Shown here piece after piece: positions 34,689 to 47,061 of a stretch of 64,000 nucleotides of DNA (position 1 is the stretch's first letter; every line of letters starts with the position of its first letter). The translations under genes were made by a program, and so were the position numbers. The notes beneath the pieces were generated by a model. That model had not been told where the DNA came from and searched no databases. It was given only the letters and a program-made list of their open reading frames with translations. Source of the stretch: Batillaria attramentaria (lineage: Eukaryota > Mollusca > Gastropoda > Batillariidae); contig JACVVK020000439.1 in assembly GCA_018292915.2 (NCBI GenBank), positions 286,001 to 350,000 on the forward strand. Reading direction: 5' to 3'.

Positions 34689-37600
34689 AATGTCTGTACA
34701 TGTATGTGTGGGAAGGAGACTGGGAGGAAACTTGTGTTAACCCAATCAGTGAAAAGTAAGGTAAATCATAAATTTTATTTATATGGGAACTTGCTCCCTT
34801 GCCCAAGTAAGTCACATGTAGATGACTGGAAGTTCAGTAAATACATTGTCTGTTTCTGTAAGTGCTTGAGCTGAAATGACACAGAGAAAGATGTGTTGGG
34901 ATGAAGGGGAATCCCCATGTGCCCATTATGTGTTCTGTTAAGATATTTTTTGTCAACCATTTCTCTATTTATTTTGCAATTTGACATAATTGGTGACTGT
35001 TGTTCTAATTGTTTTACGTCCAGTCATCAAATGTTCGGACATCCAGACCTGACGATTCTGTGGAGGAATCTCCTCCTTCCTACACAGAGGCTATCAAATC
35101 ACCACATGTCCTGGCCAGCACTCATCACCATCACCGTCACCACCATCGATCGGCGCTGACGTCCCAGCAGCGCGGCAGTCCGCGACATCACCCACACCAC
35201 TCGCCACCCACCGCCAACCTCGTGGATTTTGAGACGGATGATATAGCTCTCTCCAACACCCAGGCGAAAAGTCCACTGCCGTCGTGGGAGTCATCCAACG
35301 CAGCATCTTTGCTGAGTTCTGCCGAGTTCACCGACGCTGCGTCAGCAACATGGGGAAGAGGGGAGGGCACCCACAGCGCTCATTTAAAACGAAGTGCGCT
35401 GAAGACATCCAGCAGGCAACATACTCACTTCAGCCAGAGCTCTGTGGCCGATGCGTTCCCGGTATCCCATAAGTCCCCAAACCGCAAAGTCTCCTGGGAT
35501 ACTGCTCCATTGCCGATGAGGTCGAAATCGTTTGGTGGATCTGACAACAGGAGAGGGAACATCCAGCATCACAGGCAGAATTCTGGGGGAGGGGGGAGCC
35601 CAGCCAAACTACCACCATACAAGAACTGGAACCCTCCCATGCTTGGCACGTTACCCGACGACTTTCTCCGTCTAGCGCCTCGCATCCCACAGAGAGTACC
35701 ACTTATGACGCAGAAGTCGGACCCGGGTCATCGCCGAACTGCCTCGTCTACTTTACAGAGGTACCGTACAGTCTGTGTTTTCATGGTGTAGCTGAGTCAC
35801 GTTTTTTTTTGGTTTTTTTTTTTGCTGCCCCAATTCTTTGCCAGCTCCAGTGGTGTTCCTCACAGGTCATGGGTGGAACCCACACTGAGGACTCGGAAGC
35901 TGGGACAATTTTTATTATGCATGATGATGGCGATGAGGATGATAGTAAGATGATGCTATGGAGGTCCGTGTGGTTTGGGACTGCGGGACAGGGCCGCATT
36001 CCACGCTTCCTGTCATAAATATCCCGGCATTAACCAGGCCCGGGAACTACGGCACCTGCGGTGCCGGCCGTGTAATCATTCACATCATAAGACGTGTCAT
36101 ACTAAGGGAAGCACCCCCAAAGTCGCACCCGTGAAGTGGGTCAAACTCGGCTGTGTGGCAACAGCCTCCCCATTGGGCCCATAGCACACCCGCTCTGGGT
36201 AGGAGCCGACCTAGGTAGGAAAAATCCCGCTTGCCTCGGCTGGGATTCGAACCCGGATCTCCCGGTCCATGATCCAAAGTGCTAACCACTACACTACGGG
36301 GGCCGGTTGCTGAGTCATGTTCAGGGGTCGAAATTCTCCGCCGTTCGGCGGATTTCCGCTTTTTAGAAATTTTATCCGTTTCCGCCTAAACGAAGTTCGG
36401 TTCCGCCGAAAAAAAAAATCGGAAAAAAAATTACCAGTGGTACGCTTTCCGCGAATCCCCACTCGGTACGGTGCTGGCAATACCGACAGCGATTTTGTGT
36501 GGCCTATCCCCTACTGTGCACGCATGACCGCGGACAAAGACTGGGCAATTAGCGCATCGCCCCTGAAACACCACTGCAGCTATGCGGGTGGCTTATCACC
36601 TCATCCGCCAGTTCCGACGTCCGAGCCTTTACACCTGTCAAATCACTGACCATTCAAGTTGTTTTCACAAGACGCCCTATCACGCTTAAGTCGGTGGGTG
36701 TGAACGTTTCTTTGTGTGCCAATGTGTGTGAGCGAATTAAGGCGGATATTTGATAGGTATGGTGTGGTTACGACTGAATCCCCCTTGTTTTCGTGTTTGA
36801 CAAAAAGAAAACGGAAACAGCGAATTCAGCCGGACTAAACTCTGTGATTTGACACTTAGCAAATCGGCAACGCCGGTATGTCTGTGTACGTCGTTTGGAC
36901 AAGTGTGTGTGTGTGTGTGTGTGTGACCGTGACGGTGAGAGAAAGGGAGAGACTGTGAAGAGTGTGATGCCGCTGGGAATTCAACCGGACTAAACTCGGT
37001 GATTTGACAGCAAACCGGCAACGCAGGGATGTTAGTGTACGTCGTTTGGACATGTTATCCGTTGCGCAAATTTAGGTAAAGCCGCACAATCTTGATTGCT
37101 GAAAGACTCCACAGAAACACCAGACTCTGCTACTGAGTCACATTTATGCATACAGTACCAATTATGCCATGATCTCTACGGTTGACATGCGCTCCCGGGG
37201 AATGGTCCGGACACCACCGTGAGTGTCTGTGACGGGCGACCAACTCAGTTGCCAAGTGAGGCTCTACTGTAGAACAAAAATCTGTTTCAGAGATGTAACT
37301 CAGTGTCATGGCTTATCAGAAGCTGAGAGTAGTCTGAATGATGCATGATGACCTCAAGCATTGTCATTGTGGGGAACATGCTCTTTCAAGGGTTGTGTGA
37401 AATTTGAATGAAGACCACAAAAACAAAGTTGTTGGATGGTATGATAAAAAAAAGCTATATATCTTTTCTGAATTTTTTCATCCCAGATTGTGTGCAGTTT
37501 TGCAGTCAGAATGCACCAGATTGCACAGATTTTAATCTAGATTTTAAAAATTTTCCCGGGGGAGCATGCCCCCGGACTCCCCTAGGTAGGGCGCCTTCGG

Positions 37601-40600
37601 CGCTACGCAGTCGTGGCTTCGCCACTCCTCTCAAAATTTTCCTCTTTTTTCATCCTGGATCATTTCTACCCCTGCACGTTTCAGGAAGTGCCAATCAATC
37701 GATCAATCAATCAATCAATCAGTCAACCAATCAATACTCTATTAATCCCTTCCGGGAAATTACATGTCTGCCAGGGACATACAAACAGGACATAAAGGAG
37801 TTCTTAAAAGAGATAAAACAGTTTATCACCACAATACACTAGTGACTTGGGTTTGATGTTATGAATGGTCATATATGGTCAAGAGTACAGAGTTGAGTCT
37901 AGTGAGTGTGACATGAGTACCCAGTTTTCAGCAAAGTGATAAACAAACTATTTTATATGAATTTGGTGTGTCTTGTCATGAGCAATCTTCACAGAATCTG
38001 ATTTTCTCATACAAGTTGTCGATTGGCCGTATTTGAAGAAATAAGTTGTGAGTTTGTACATAACATTAAACACTGTCACAATTTTGCAGACTTGAAATTT
38101 CAAGGCAAAAACAAACCAGTGATGTTGTTTGCATTTTGTGTTTTTATTTTGAAGGCTTAACCTTCAGCAATATCACAAAAGAGAAGGAAAGACTCACTAG
38201 ATGCAAAGAAATGCAATGAAAAAGTGGTGTGAACATAACTTTACGTCAAGCGGCATGTTAAACTGAAATGAGCACCATTATGACAGAGTACTGATACTGT
38301 TTGGTCAATAAAAACTTCTTAAGAACATTGTTTGGGTTACTCAATAATAATGTAGTGCAATACATGAACAATAATAAATGATACGTGAACAGAAATGGAT
38401 TCAAATGTTTCTGGTTTTCTGCTTGGCGGAACATGTCAATAAAACCCTTTAAAAAGCTAAACATTTTATTCCAGGTATTATTGTTTCCCAGTAAAATTAA
38501 AGACCGACCCTTGAAATACATGCAAAAACAAAAATAACAGTTGCAACTTCACTGTGTCCCTGAATAAAGTGATCAAAGAAAGAACTGAGCATGCTTAAAC
38601 ATAACATTACAACATGACAGACTCATTCCAAACTTTTAAAGTCACACAGAAGGAAAAGGTACAAAAAAATATATTACCAGTGACTTTGTTTTTATGGTAA
38701 ATACACCTTAGTCACACAAAAATGTATCTAACAGATTTAACACATGAATTATTACCATATCCAGCTGTCTGAACATAACTTGACACACTTGAACACAACA
38801 TTACACTGTGACAGACAAATTTCAGATAGTTAAAGTCAACCAGAAGGAAAAAGAACAAAACATATCAGTTGTAGTAAGTGTGGTTCAATGGGAGGTACTC
38901 TTTAACCCCCTCAAAGTATGATTTTAAGTTTAATCCCATAGATAAATTGCTATCTCAAGCTACATGAATGTAACTTTACGCAACATCGAACATAACACTA
39001 CACTGTGACAGACTCATTTGAGACTGTCAAAATCAAACAAGAGGAAACGGAACAAAAAAAATGTATTACCAGGAAGTGTGCTTTAATCGAAGGTACACAT
39101 TCTCTTCACAAAAATGTGATTTAAAAGCATAATAAAATTGTTAACTGTCATTATCAAGTTGCTGGAACTTAACTTGACAAACACTCACGCAACAGCTTTC
39201 ACTCAAACACACACAGGAATGATGTATACAAACTGCTATAATCAAAAAGGGGCTCACAGCATAGGAAATAGTGAATACATATCATTTTTAAGTACAGCAA
39301 AGGAAAAAAAATGTAACCTTTGACTGAACATAACTTGAAACCCACTGTCTGTGTATAAAGTTGTGTTCAAACACAAACAGCTCCTGTACATTTTCTATTG
39401 GTGTGATCCTGGAAAAAAAAACACAGTCATGAATAAAAACACATAATTTCGCTGTCCTCTATTTCTGGCCATTAAAAAAATGAAGGAATGCCCAAGTTGT
39501 TGTTTGTACATAATATAACAACTGCATGAATCTGGGTACGGTGTGTAAAGTTAACTTCAATAAACAAACAGATGAACACACAAAAATGTGTTTGAATGGA
39601 AATTTTCAAGACTCCAGGGAGAAAAATTATTCCAAAGATGTTTAGCAGGATATTTTATTTTTGTTTGGTGCTAGACTTGTCGTCATATGAGTTTGAACAT
39701 AATGCTGACGACCTTCGTTTGTGAGTAAAGTTGTGTTCAAACCAGAGACACCTGAAATTTTACATAAGAAAGCTTTACTCCCCGCAAAGGATCTTTTTCT
39801 GAGTAGCTTTCCACCTAAAAATACCTAAGGCATTCATTGTTTGTTGCTGAATACACAACTTTTGTAACAGAGTCATGAACATAACGTTTACAACCTAAAC
39901 CACAAATGTCTCCACGGCTGTATCGATTAGAATCACGACAAGGATTAACATCCACGTGTTGGTGATACCAATCACCACACTAACATCGAGTTTACCATTG
40001 CCGCTGTTGTCAGCAGTATTCCAAAATGCACAAGAACACAGACTCTTTGTGTTTATTCACTTTTTGCTGCTGAGTTGACTAGATTTGTCTGAAGATAACA
40101 CTTAACACTTAAAACTTACCCTCGGGATTATCGGCTGCCTCCTCCAGTGACGGTAATCAAAGTCATCGGCTCAAAGAAATCATGCTTCCAGCTTGTGTTT
40201 GAAACGGCCGCTGGTTGAATTTATCTCATACCCGAGTGTAGCGATCGATTTTTTCTCGCGTGAACATAACAGTAAAATTAACACACCGTCGGGTCTTCGA
40301 AATCAACACGAAGTTTCTTTTCAACAACACGAGATATATCGGTGTTCTTCCATGAAAAATAAAGAGTGAAAAAACGATGTTGAGATTATGCAAGTTAGGT
40401 ATTTCGCAGGACAAAAGTACGTTCGTCCTCGGTGGTCGATGTTGATCATCGGAAGTTTACGACGACGTTATGTCCAAACGTGCCTACATTTTCAGTCATT
40501 TTTCTAAAAAACGGAAAATATTTGACACCTGCCAGTATGCCGACTGAAATAAAGGCAGTTTTGAGCATTTGGAGACAGCAAATGGGTTCACTGACCGTTC

Positions 40601-42401
40601 TCCATGTTTCTCAAAATAACACTTCAGCGATCGCAAGTACTTTCTGTCACGTTTTTCTTCCACAGCAATCACCGATTTTTCGCCCAAAACCCAGAGTTTT
40701 AAACGCAAGAAGTAAATGTACCACATCCAATTCTCACTGTTTGAAACTCTGATTTATACTGAACAAGTGAGCCAAAGTAGACAACTGTGCATGCTTTTTA
40801 AACAAATTTGTAGCATCATTCATGTGAATGGGTAGCCATTTTGAGCAGTCGACTCACCTCTGTACTCTTGACCATATATATATATATATATATATATGCA
40901 CAAAGTTAATTAAGTAAAGATTACGAGGTTAGTGATAACTGTGTGGACAAATAATAATTTTGTGCCATTCGTGATTCTCCTCCTGCCCTCACAGAAGCAA
41001 GTTTTCACCATTACCATACCAGGATAATTTTATTGTCTTAACTGCTTGAAAGCTTTATCAGTTCATGCTTCAAGTCTGCATACATGTGCAAAATTGAATT
41101 TTGTAACTTCAGTCCATGCTGTTGTTGAATTACAAGTGTGATGAGCGATGTGCAAGTGTTAGCTGATGATTTTCAGGAGCCATTCAAATCGCGAGGACCC
41201 TGCCGACAACCTCGGCCATCGGAGAACCCAGTCCCACCACTTGCCTCTACGCTCCATGTCTTTTGCCGGCCAATCATCACGCTCTGCACAGCCACAGAGG
41301 GTAAGGGTCAAAGGCTAGTAACGGTTGTCTATTGCGGTGTTGTACTCTTGCATTTGCCTTATGTTTTAAAATGAATAAACTAGATGTTCAGATATTCAGT
41401 GTGTTTGTTTGGTTTTGAATTTTAAAGTTTATTTCATATTCTGTTTTTGTGTTGACGCTTGGCAGATAATGACACAAGACATCAGCTGTAACTTGATACA
41501 GATGAGAATGAGAGAGAACGAGAGAAGGCGGAGACAGGCCTCAGCTGACCTTGACCCTGAACTGGCGCAGTATCTTGAAGATGAGCGATTGGCCCTGATT
41601 CTTCAGAACTCAGAATTCCTGCAAGAACTTCGTGATGATGAAGATTTTATGAGAACGCTTGAACGAGGTGTGTACAGTCACATAAAAAAATTAAATGAGC
41701 ACATACTGAAAACAGAAAAGGCTTACGTACATGTTACATGTAAAATGTGTATGTAAAGTGTATACATGTCAGCTTTTGGTGATGCATTACTGTAGAGAGG
41801 CTAAGTTACGTTTTGACTTGCTTTGCCTTGAGGTAGGTCAGATGAAATTGAAAGTAACTTTGTTTGCTTACCTTAGAATGTTTATCTCACCTCCACTATA
41901 TTTAAAGTTGCTTCATTGTTGGCCATGTTGGGGTGATTGTGTTGTAGTTAGCGCCATGCAAGCTGCCAGTAGCAGTCCCATGGCAGTTGCCTTCTCAAGG
42001 GTCAGGAATAGTCATATATACATGTACTGACCTTTTGACTTCATTTCAAAACCTCCCACGCTTGAGTTCATGTAGGCACTGTTTAAATCACTCAGCAGAA
42101 CACACTTTATGTTGTGATTAACTAAAACCACTACACATTCTCTTGACGTATCAAATGTGTTTTTGTTTATCACGTCATGCATTGGTGTCTTTGTTCAATT
42201 CAGACCGCCAGGAATCGGTGACAGAAGAAACTCCAGTTGTCAACCCTACAACCCAGGTGTCGCCACCTGTGCTTAGCAGTCCAGTGGAACAGGGTAAAGT
42301 TCTTTTTTTGTTTTTTTTACTTGTCGTTAACAAGTACATATGGATAGATGATGCAAGAAAACCACACTTCATACACACACACACACACACAAACCACACT
42401 T

Positions 42402-42450
<49 letters not shown>

Positions 42451-44534
42451 TACAACCACCTCTGTCTACCCTCGAGCCGGGGTGGTCGAATGGAAGAGTG
42501 TTGGACTTCTAATGCTTGGGTCCTGAGTTCGATCCCGGCTGGGGCCAGATATTTGTGCTGGCTTTTTCATCGTTGCCCCGTCTTTGATATTACCCTATGG
42601 ATGTGGTGGAAAGGGACGTTAAACCCCCCAAACACCCACCCACCCTGTCTACCCCCATTCTTCATGTGCGGTGCATCCATTTCTTGCTTGCTTGAACTTT
42701 TGTTTTACTTATTACATAATTAGAAATTTGATTAGTGGAAGGTAAAGCACAGCAGCTGAAACCCAGGCTTCTGTCACCTGCCAGAAATTTCAAGCTTTGT
42801 GGGGAATCGTTTGGGCAAAATCTGGAATACAAATTTAGCTGGCCTCTGGAGAGTGGACGAGTGCATTGTGCAGACCTGCCTACACTACACATTGACCATA
42901 GAAAACTAAGTAATTTTGGGTTTACTACGCAACTACGCATTTAATTGCCCCACTACACATTTTTTTCCCCTAAATCTACGTAATTTAGCGGTTAGCGTTT
43001 CGTCAAATCCGATCTGAAGTTTTGCTCGCGCCGATCCAGCTTTTTGAACGAGCCTCATTCAAAGTTTAACAATGTATAAATACCCAGTAGAAAGAAATTT
43101 GGCAAAAAAAAAAAATATTATATATACTGAGATACTATGGTAGTACACTGTAACCAGTCGAATCAAACAAGCCAAAGAATAGAATAGTTGATTTGTAGCT
43201 TAAGCAACAATCTGGCACATTTTGGTTGGGATACGTTAGGACTACTCATTTGGCCAGGAAACTACTCGTTTGGTTTTTGGCACTACTCATGTCATGTTTG
43301 GTGGGTAGGCAGGTCTGATTGTGTTATGTGTGTTTTGTACATGTGAAGTTTGTGTGACAGAGGGATATGGTGAGGATCACCAGGACACTCTGGAGGCCTT
43401 CCCTTTCAGTCAGCAACTGCCGAAAGCCAAAACCGAGGACGACGCAGAGCTGCTGCAGAAACTGAAACACATGGGCAAAGGTAGGCGATTAAGGGGACAG
43501 TACTATTGAAAGCGATCCAGGTGATTTCGCTTGATTCGTCCGAATCCCAAATCTGTTGTCAGAGGAGTATTTCAATTCTTCTTTTTTTTATATTTTATGT
43601 TTGACCCGAGCTTGTATTCCGCAGACAGTCATGTGTTTGTTATGAATTACTGAATGATCACTGTAACCATTCACGGCTTTTCCATTGTCACATTACAAAA
43701 TATATTGCAGTTATTTATTCATTTATTTATTTTCAGCCTCCAGTTATTTATTCATTTATGTATTTTCAGCCTCCAAGAAACAGTTTGCTGCTCTTGCCAG
43801 GAGGTTTTTCTCCAGAAAAAGGAAGAAATCCCCACGACACTTGTATCCTTGACAGCATTTATCACATCATTTTGAAAATGCAAAATAGTCGATGGGGCAG
43901 CATTTTGAGAGTGGAAAAAGGTTTTGTGTCTGTACTTGGTCTGTGAAGAAACAACAACAACAACAACAAAATCCTAGACGGTTTGTTCTTTGGGAGAGAC
44001 TACTTGAGTTATTCTTTGACCGGTTCTTTAGTCAGCTGTGTCTGTAGTACAATGCAATTCTGTTGTGGTTTGTTTTGTCCTTGACCCTGTGTTAGATTCC
44101 GTGAATCAATGGCGCCCTCAATGACCAATCTGTTAGATGAGGAAGAAGAGGATGATGACGATGATGAGGCACTCAACTCATCGCCTTCTGTAAGTAGACA
44201 CACAAATGCCCGCACATACGCAAGCAAACACATTGTAAATATTCTTCCTCTGTAATTATGTGGGTTAAACATTTAAGAAGTACTGCTCAAACTCCTTCAA
44301 TCATGATTGCCTTGTTTGAAATATATGTTGATCCACAGACTGCCATCTTACATAATCTTTTACCCATATTTGTGTGTATGTTCAGTGTATTTGTGGTTAG
44401 TACTAACGTTATACAAGTTCAGTTTCATAAAGATCTTGTTGGATTTTCAGACGCAAGTCACAAGTTCTGGTGCTGGCCGGTCAGGTTTCTTTGTGGAGGG
44501 TCTTCCTCCTCGTAACAACTTTGACATGGTGTGA
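34117..44534 (+). CDS. CUEDC1: CUE domain-containing protein 1, 9 coding exons
   Basis: Ubiquitin-binding CUE protein, likely a cytosolic adaptor. Exons: 34117-34515, 35024-35760, 41177-41300, 41466-41667, 42204-42293, 43361-43480, 43770-43842, 44096-44189, 44451-44534. All phases agree; 640 aa against 386 in human. The CUE domain is at about 59-101 (FTQAMNDFHNMFPSMDREVI, ATIDQLL) with the MFP and di-leucine ubiquitin contacts. PPSY at 150-153 is a PPxY site for WW domains such as those of NEDD4 ligases. A His-rich tract follows at about 167-176. Conserved CUEDC1 blocks: NWNPPMLGTLPDDFLRL, QYLEDERLALILQNSEFLQE, LLQKLKHMGK, and SMTNLLDDEEEDDDDDDEA near the C-terminus. The extra length is mainly Ser/Thr/Pro-rich sequence in exon 2. 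The first in-frame ATG before the CUE domain is taken as start. Confidence 0.93.
34518..34684. repeat. (TG)n microsatellite at the CUEDC1 exon 1 donor
   Basis: About 165 bases of slightly interrupted GT repeat starting at the donor of CUEDC1 exon 1 (AAG|GTTAGTGTGTG at 34515/34516). Confidence 0.96.
36096..36306 (-). mobile_element. tRNA-headed SINE (family B)
   Basis: On minus the head reads CCCCCGTAGTGTAGTGGTTA (A box) and later GGGTTCGAATCCCAGC (B box), spaced as in a tRNA gene. An unrelated body follows with TCCTACCTAGGTCGGCTCC and a GCCACACAGCCG segment. Its sequence differs from the SINE at 14751 and 42472. It lies in CUEDC1 intron 2. Ends are approximate. Confidence 0.8.
36821..37056. 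repeat. Imperfect direct repeat, two copies of about 80 bp
   Basis: GCCGGACTAAACTCTGTGATTTGACA at 36829 on is matched by CCGGACTAAACTCGGTGATTTGACA from about 36982. Both continue to GTGTACGTCGTTTGGACA. A (GT)n tract separates the copies. The origin may be an old transposon. Confidence 0.7.
37480..37850. repeat. GC-rich dispersed repeat fragment plus (AATC)n
   Basis: At 37552-37620 the block CCCGGGGGAGCATGCCCCCGG is followed by CGCCTTCGGCGCTACG, a palindromic GC-rich segment. It is followed by (CAAT)n at 37690-37735 and the CCTTCCGGGAAATT block. The composition differs sharply from the surrounding AT-rich intron. I read this as remnants of two dispersed repeats. Confidence 0.5.
38220..40290. 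repeat. Diverged satellite-like tandem array, about 160-205 bp period
   Basis: The word GAACATAAC or near variants recurs at about 38231, 38595, 38770, 38965, 39170, 39328, 39510, 39692, 39872 and 40260, with associated blocks (ACACTGTGACAGAC, AGAAGGAAAARG, AAAATGTATTACCAG, AAAGTTGTGTTCAAAC). Spacings are 158-205 bp, or doubles of that. Copies are strongly diverged. It fills about 2 kb of CUEDC1 intron 2. Confidence 0.75.
42377..42447. repeat. (CA)n microsatellite
   Basis: Two CA tracts separated by a copy of AAACCACACTTCATAC, duplicated from the sequence just before the first tract, in CUEDC1 intron 5. Confidence 0.95.
42472..42644 (+). mobile_element. tRNA-headed SINE (family A), plus orientation
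   Basis: Same family as 14751-14931: GGTGGTCGAATGGAAGAGTG (A box), GAGTTCGATCCCGGC (B box), then the shared tail with TTTTTCATCGTTGCCCCGTC and GACGTTAAACCCCCCAAACAC. CTGTCTACCC flanks it exactly at 42462-42471 and 42645-42654, a clean target duplication. It sits in CUEDC1 intron 5. Confidence 0.92.
42871..43317. mobile_element. Nonautonomous TIR element, 447 bp
   Basis: Terminal inverted repeat CAGACCTGCCTAC at 42871 and its complement GTAGGCAGGTCTG ending at 43317. ATTGTG flanks both sides (42865-42870, 43318-43323). The interior repeats CTACTCATTTGG/ACTACTCGTTTGG-like words and holds no long frame. It ends 43 bp before CUEDC1 exon 6. Confidence 0.8.
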
Positions 44535-45434
44535 GAACGAGGCCAAGGCTGATGACTCGTGTGACAGTGATGGGTAGTGATGGACAGGCTCCACTGTGTT
44601 GGTTGTATATTTACATGTGACTCGCATCAAAATGGCACCAAAAATGGGGTGTGTACGGTAGACCCTGCCTAAAGTGACCACGTTCCAGGAGAGTTCAGAG
44701 CAAGAAAAGATTTTTAATGATGTAGTATAAATATGATTTGTATGAGCCCATTTCTGAATTTTAAGCCTTTTTTTACCTTTTTTTGTGCGGGGACAAAGTG
44801 CCGCGAGCTTAACTCAACATACACAGTCAATCCTCAGCACTAGGTGTGGCACTAAATGGCACTTGGCTGGTGCAAACAGTCACCTCATCTCTTCCCATTT
44901 CCAAATCAGAGTGTATTTATTTTTAGTGTTCATGGAATAGGGGTGGGAAGTCACGATACCCAGTCGGAAAGAACATCCAACAGGTAGTCGCTCTCATGAC
45001 CTGACATGGTGATAGGACATTTGCCACACCATGCGTAAGACACAATGGCAGTCAAGCGAAGATTAGTTCGGTTGCTTGGGCAGGGTGTACCGTACCACTC
45101 TACCATCTTTGTGATTACTTTGTGCTTGTATGTGTCGTGAGTACCGTAATATGAAATATACTCACTCACTGTACAAACGGTTACATATAGAACTCTTGGA
45201 TCAGACCCTGACGTAGCTATAGCTGATGTACAGGACATGATAATTGATATTATGTACAGTACAGTTGTGTCAAATACCATGTCTGTCTGTAATGGTATAC
45301 ATATACATACTATAACCTGCTTCACTTCAAATACGCATATTACAAGGCAATAGGTCTATCCGTGTCTCAGTTGGTTTTTCACATGTTGTACTGCAATAGA
45401 TCAAAGTTTCCATTTGGTTGTTCTGTCATCCCAC

Positions 45435-45658
45435 CAGCGATCGTCAAATGTGTCAGGACCATGGTAGCCATTCGGGCTACTGCACACTGAACAAAACTCG
45501 TAGCCCAAAAAAAAATCTGGAAGCCGGAGTGGCTGCTAGGTTCTAATTCATCTCAGAATTCCTGCTCGCTATTCGGGCTACCGCTACCGGAGCTTCCACT
45601 CGCCTGACGGTAAATTTGTTAGCGAAAGCGAGCGGGCAAGCGCATTTGACGATCGCTG
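45435..45658 (-). mobile_element. MITE copy 1 (224 bp)
   Basis: Terminal inverted repeat CAGCGATCGTCAAATG at both ends, flanked by CCCAC on both sides (45430-45434, 45659-45663), a 5-bp target duplication. Its reverse complement is about 90% identical to 45938-46160. No coding frame. Confidence 0.88.
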
Positions 45659-45937
45659 CCCACAGTTAGTTGTACATGTAGTCACTAATTCCTGAGCTGC
45701 TGCTTGATCCATTGTGTCACCCCTCTTTCATTTGTCTGTCTTCCCTGCACACTTGGTTGTGTACCGTGCATTGCTGTTCATTAACAAAGGTCAGTTTTAT
45801 TCTCCACTGACAAGAGAACCGTAAGAGTCTATATCACACTTATTGTGTGCAGTACAGTATGGCTTTTCCCCACAGTGCTCGAGGTTGTTAGTTTTGTTTG
45901 GATTGTTTTTAGATGAAGGTCAGATGCGCTGGTACAG

Positions 45938-46160
45938 CAGCGATCGTCAAATGCGCTCGCCCGCTCGCTTTCGCTACCATATTTACCGTCGGGCGAGTGA
46001 AAGCTCTTGTAGCGGTAGCCCGAATGGCGAGCAGGAATTCTGAGATGAATCAGAACCTAGCAGCCACTCCGGCTTCCAGAATTTTTTTTCGGGCTACCAG
46101 TTTTGTTCAGGGCGGAAGCCCAAATGGCAACCATGGTCCTGACACATTTGACGATCGCTA
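45938..46160 (+). mobile_element. MITE copy 2 (same family, inverted)
   Basis: Begins CAGCGATCGTCAAATGCG and ends CATTTGACGATCGCTA. TACAG on the left (45933-45937) is matched by TACAG overlapping the right end (46159-46163), again 5 bp. It is in opposite orientation to copy 1 with a 279-bp spacer. Confidence 0.88.
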
Positions 46161-46689
46161 CAGTACATGAGCTACCAGTGAAAAAGAACTGAAGTTGATG
46201 CTGGGTCAGGAAGAAATGCCTGCTTAGGATGACCATGAAGGGCAGTGCTGATTGTTGATGCTTGGAAATTGTGAAGGGTGTCACCATGAGGGCATCTACT
46301 GTGTGGTCTATGCTCTTGCTTATTGTTCTGTTCTTGGTGCTAGTGAACAAAGCTTGTGTGTTACAGCGTACATGTACTGTTAACACGTGGGAGTGATACT
46401 TGGTACATTGACCGTATTTCTGAAAACTTGCACTTGTTAAAACAGTTCGTTGTACGTGCAGTGCCAACCTGTTGTCTGGTGGAAAATTGTGCCAATTTTT
46501 ATATAGTTTTTATTATTATTATTATTATTCTCTGTTACAGTTTGCTTTTAACATATTTCAGTGTGCGCCTTTTTCTGTTACAGTGGCTCTTGCTGCTGGG
46601 ATTCAGAAATCTAGTGGAGGTACATGCAACATGTCTTAGCAGATTGGTCGTGGTTTATCATCTTTAAAGAGAATTCTGTATACAGCCAA

Positions 46690-46935
46690 GGTGACATAAA
46701 GGATTGCCTGAGGTCATATTGCCTCAGGTCATGTTTTGGTTGGAAGAAAAGGATTGCCTGAGGTCGTGTTTTAGTTAGTAGAAAAGGATTGCCCGAGGTC
46801 ATGTTTTGGTTAGTAGTAGAAAAGGTTTGCTGAGGTTGTGTTTTGGTCAGCAGAAAAGGATTGCCTGAGGTCGTGTTTTGGTTAGTAGAAAAGGATTGCC
46901 TGAGGTTGTGTTTTGGTTAGTAGAAAAGGATTGCC
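46690..46935. repeat. About 36-bp minisatellite, about 6 copies
   Basis: The words AAAGGATTGCCTGAGGTC and TGTTTTGGTTAGTAG recur from 46697 to 46932 with small length differences. Confidence 0.9.
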
Positions 46936-47061
46936 ATCTCTTGTTCCAGTCTCAGAGAAATTACGGCATCTCCTGACCGTAACTGTAGTGTTTAGATGCT
47001 AGAAAGACTTTGTTCAGATGATTGTATTGCCCTCACTTGTTTTCCCTCAGCTTTGAAAGTA

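Noticed and set aside
36235..36306. A minus-strand tRNA gene
   Set aside because: The tRNA-like head continues into an unrelated body, so it is a SINE of a second family.
38220..40290. CRISPR-like array because of regular spacing
   Set aside because: Repeats are long, diverged and contiguous, without constant-length unique spacers, and the DNA is animal.
42472..42550. A tRNA gene in the sequence with A and B boxes
   Set aside because: The cloverleaf does not close, the tail is that of a SINE, the same unit recurs at 14751-14931, and a target duplication flanks it.
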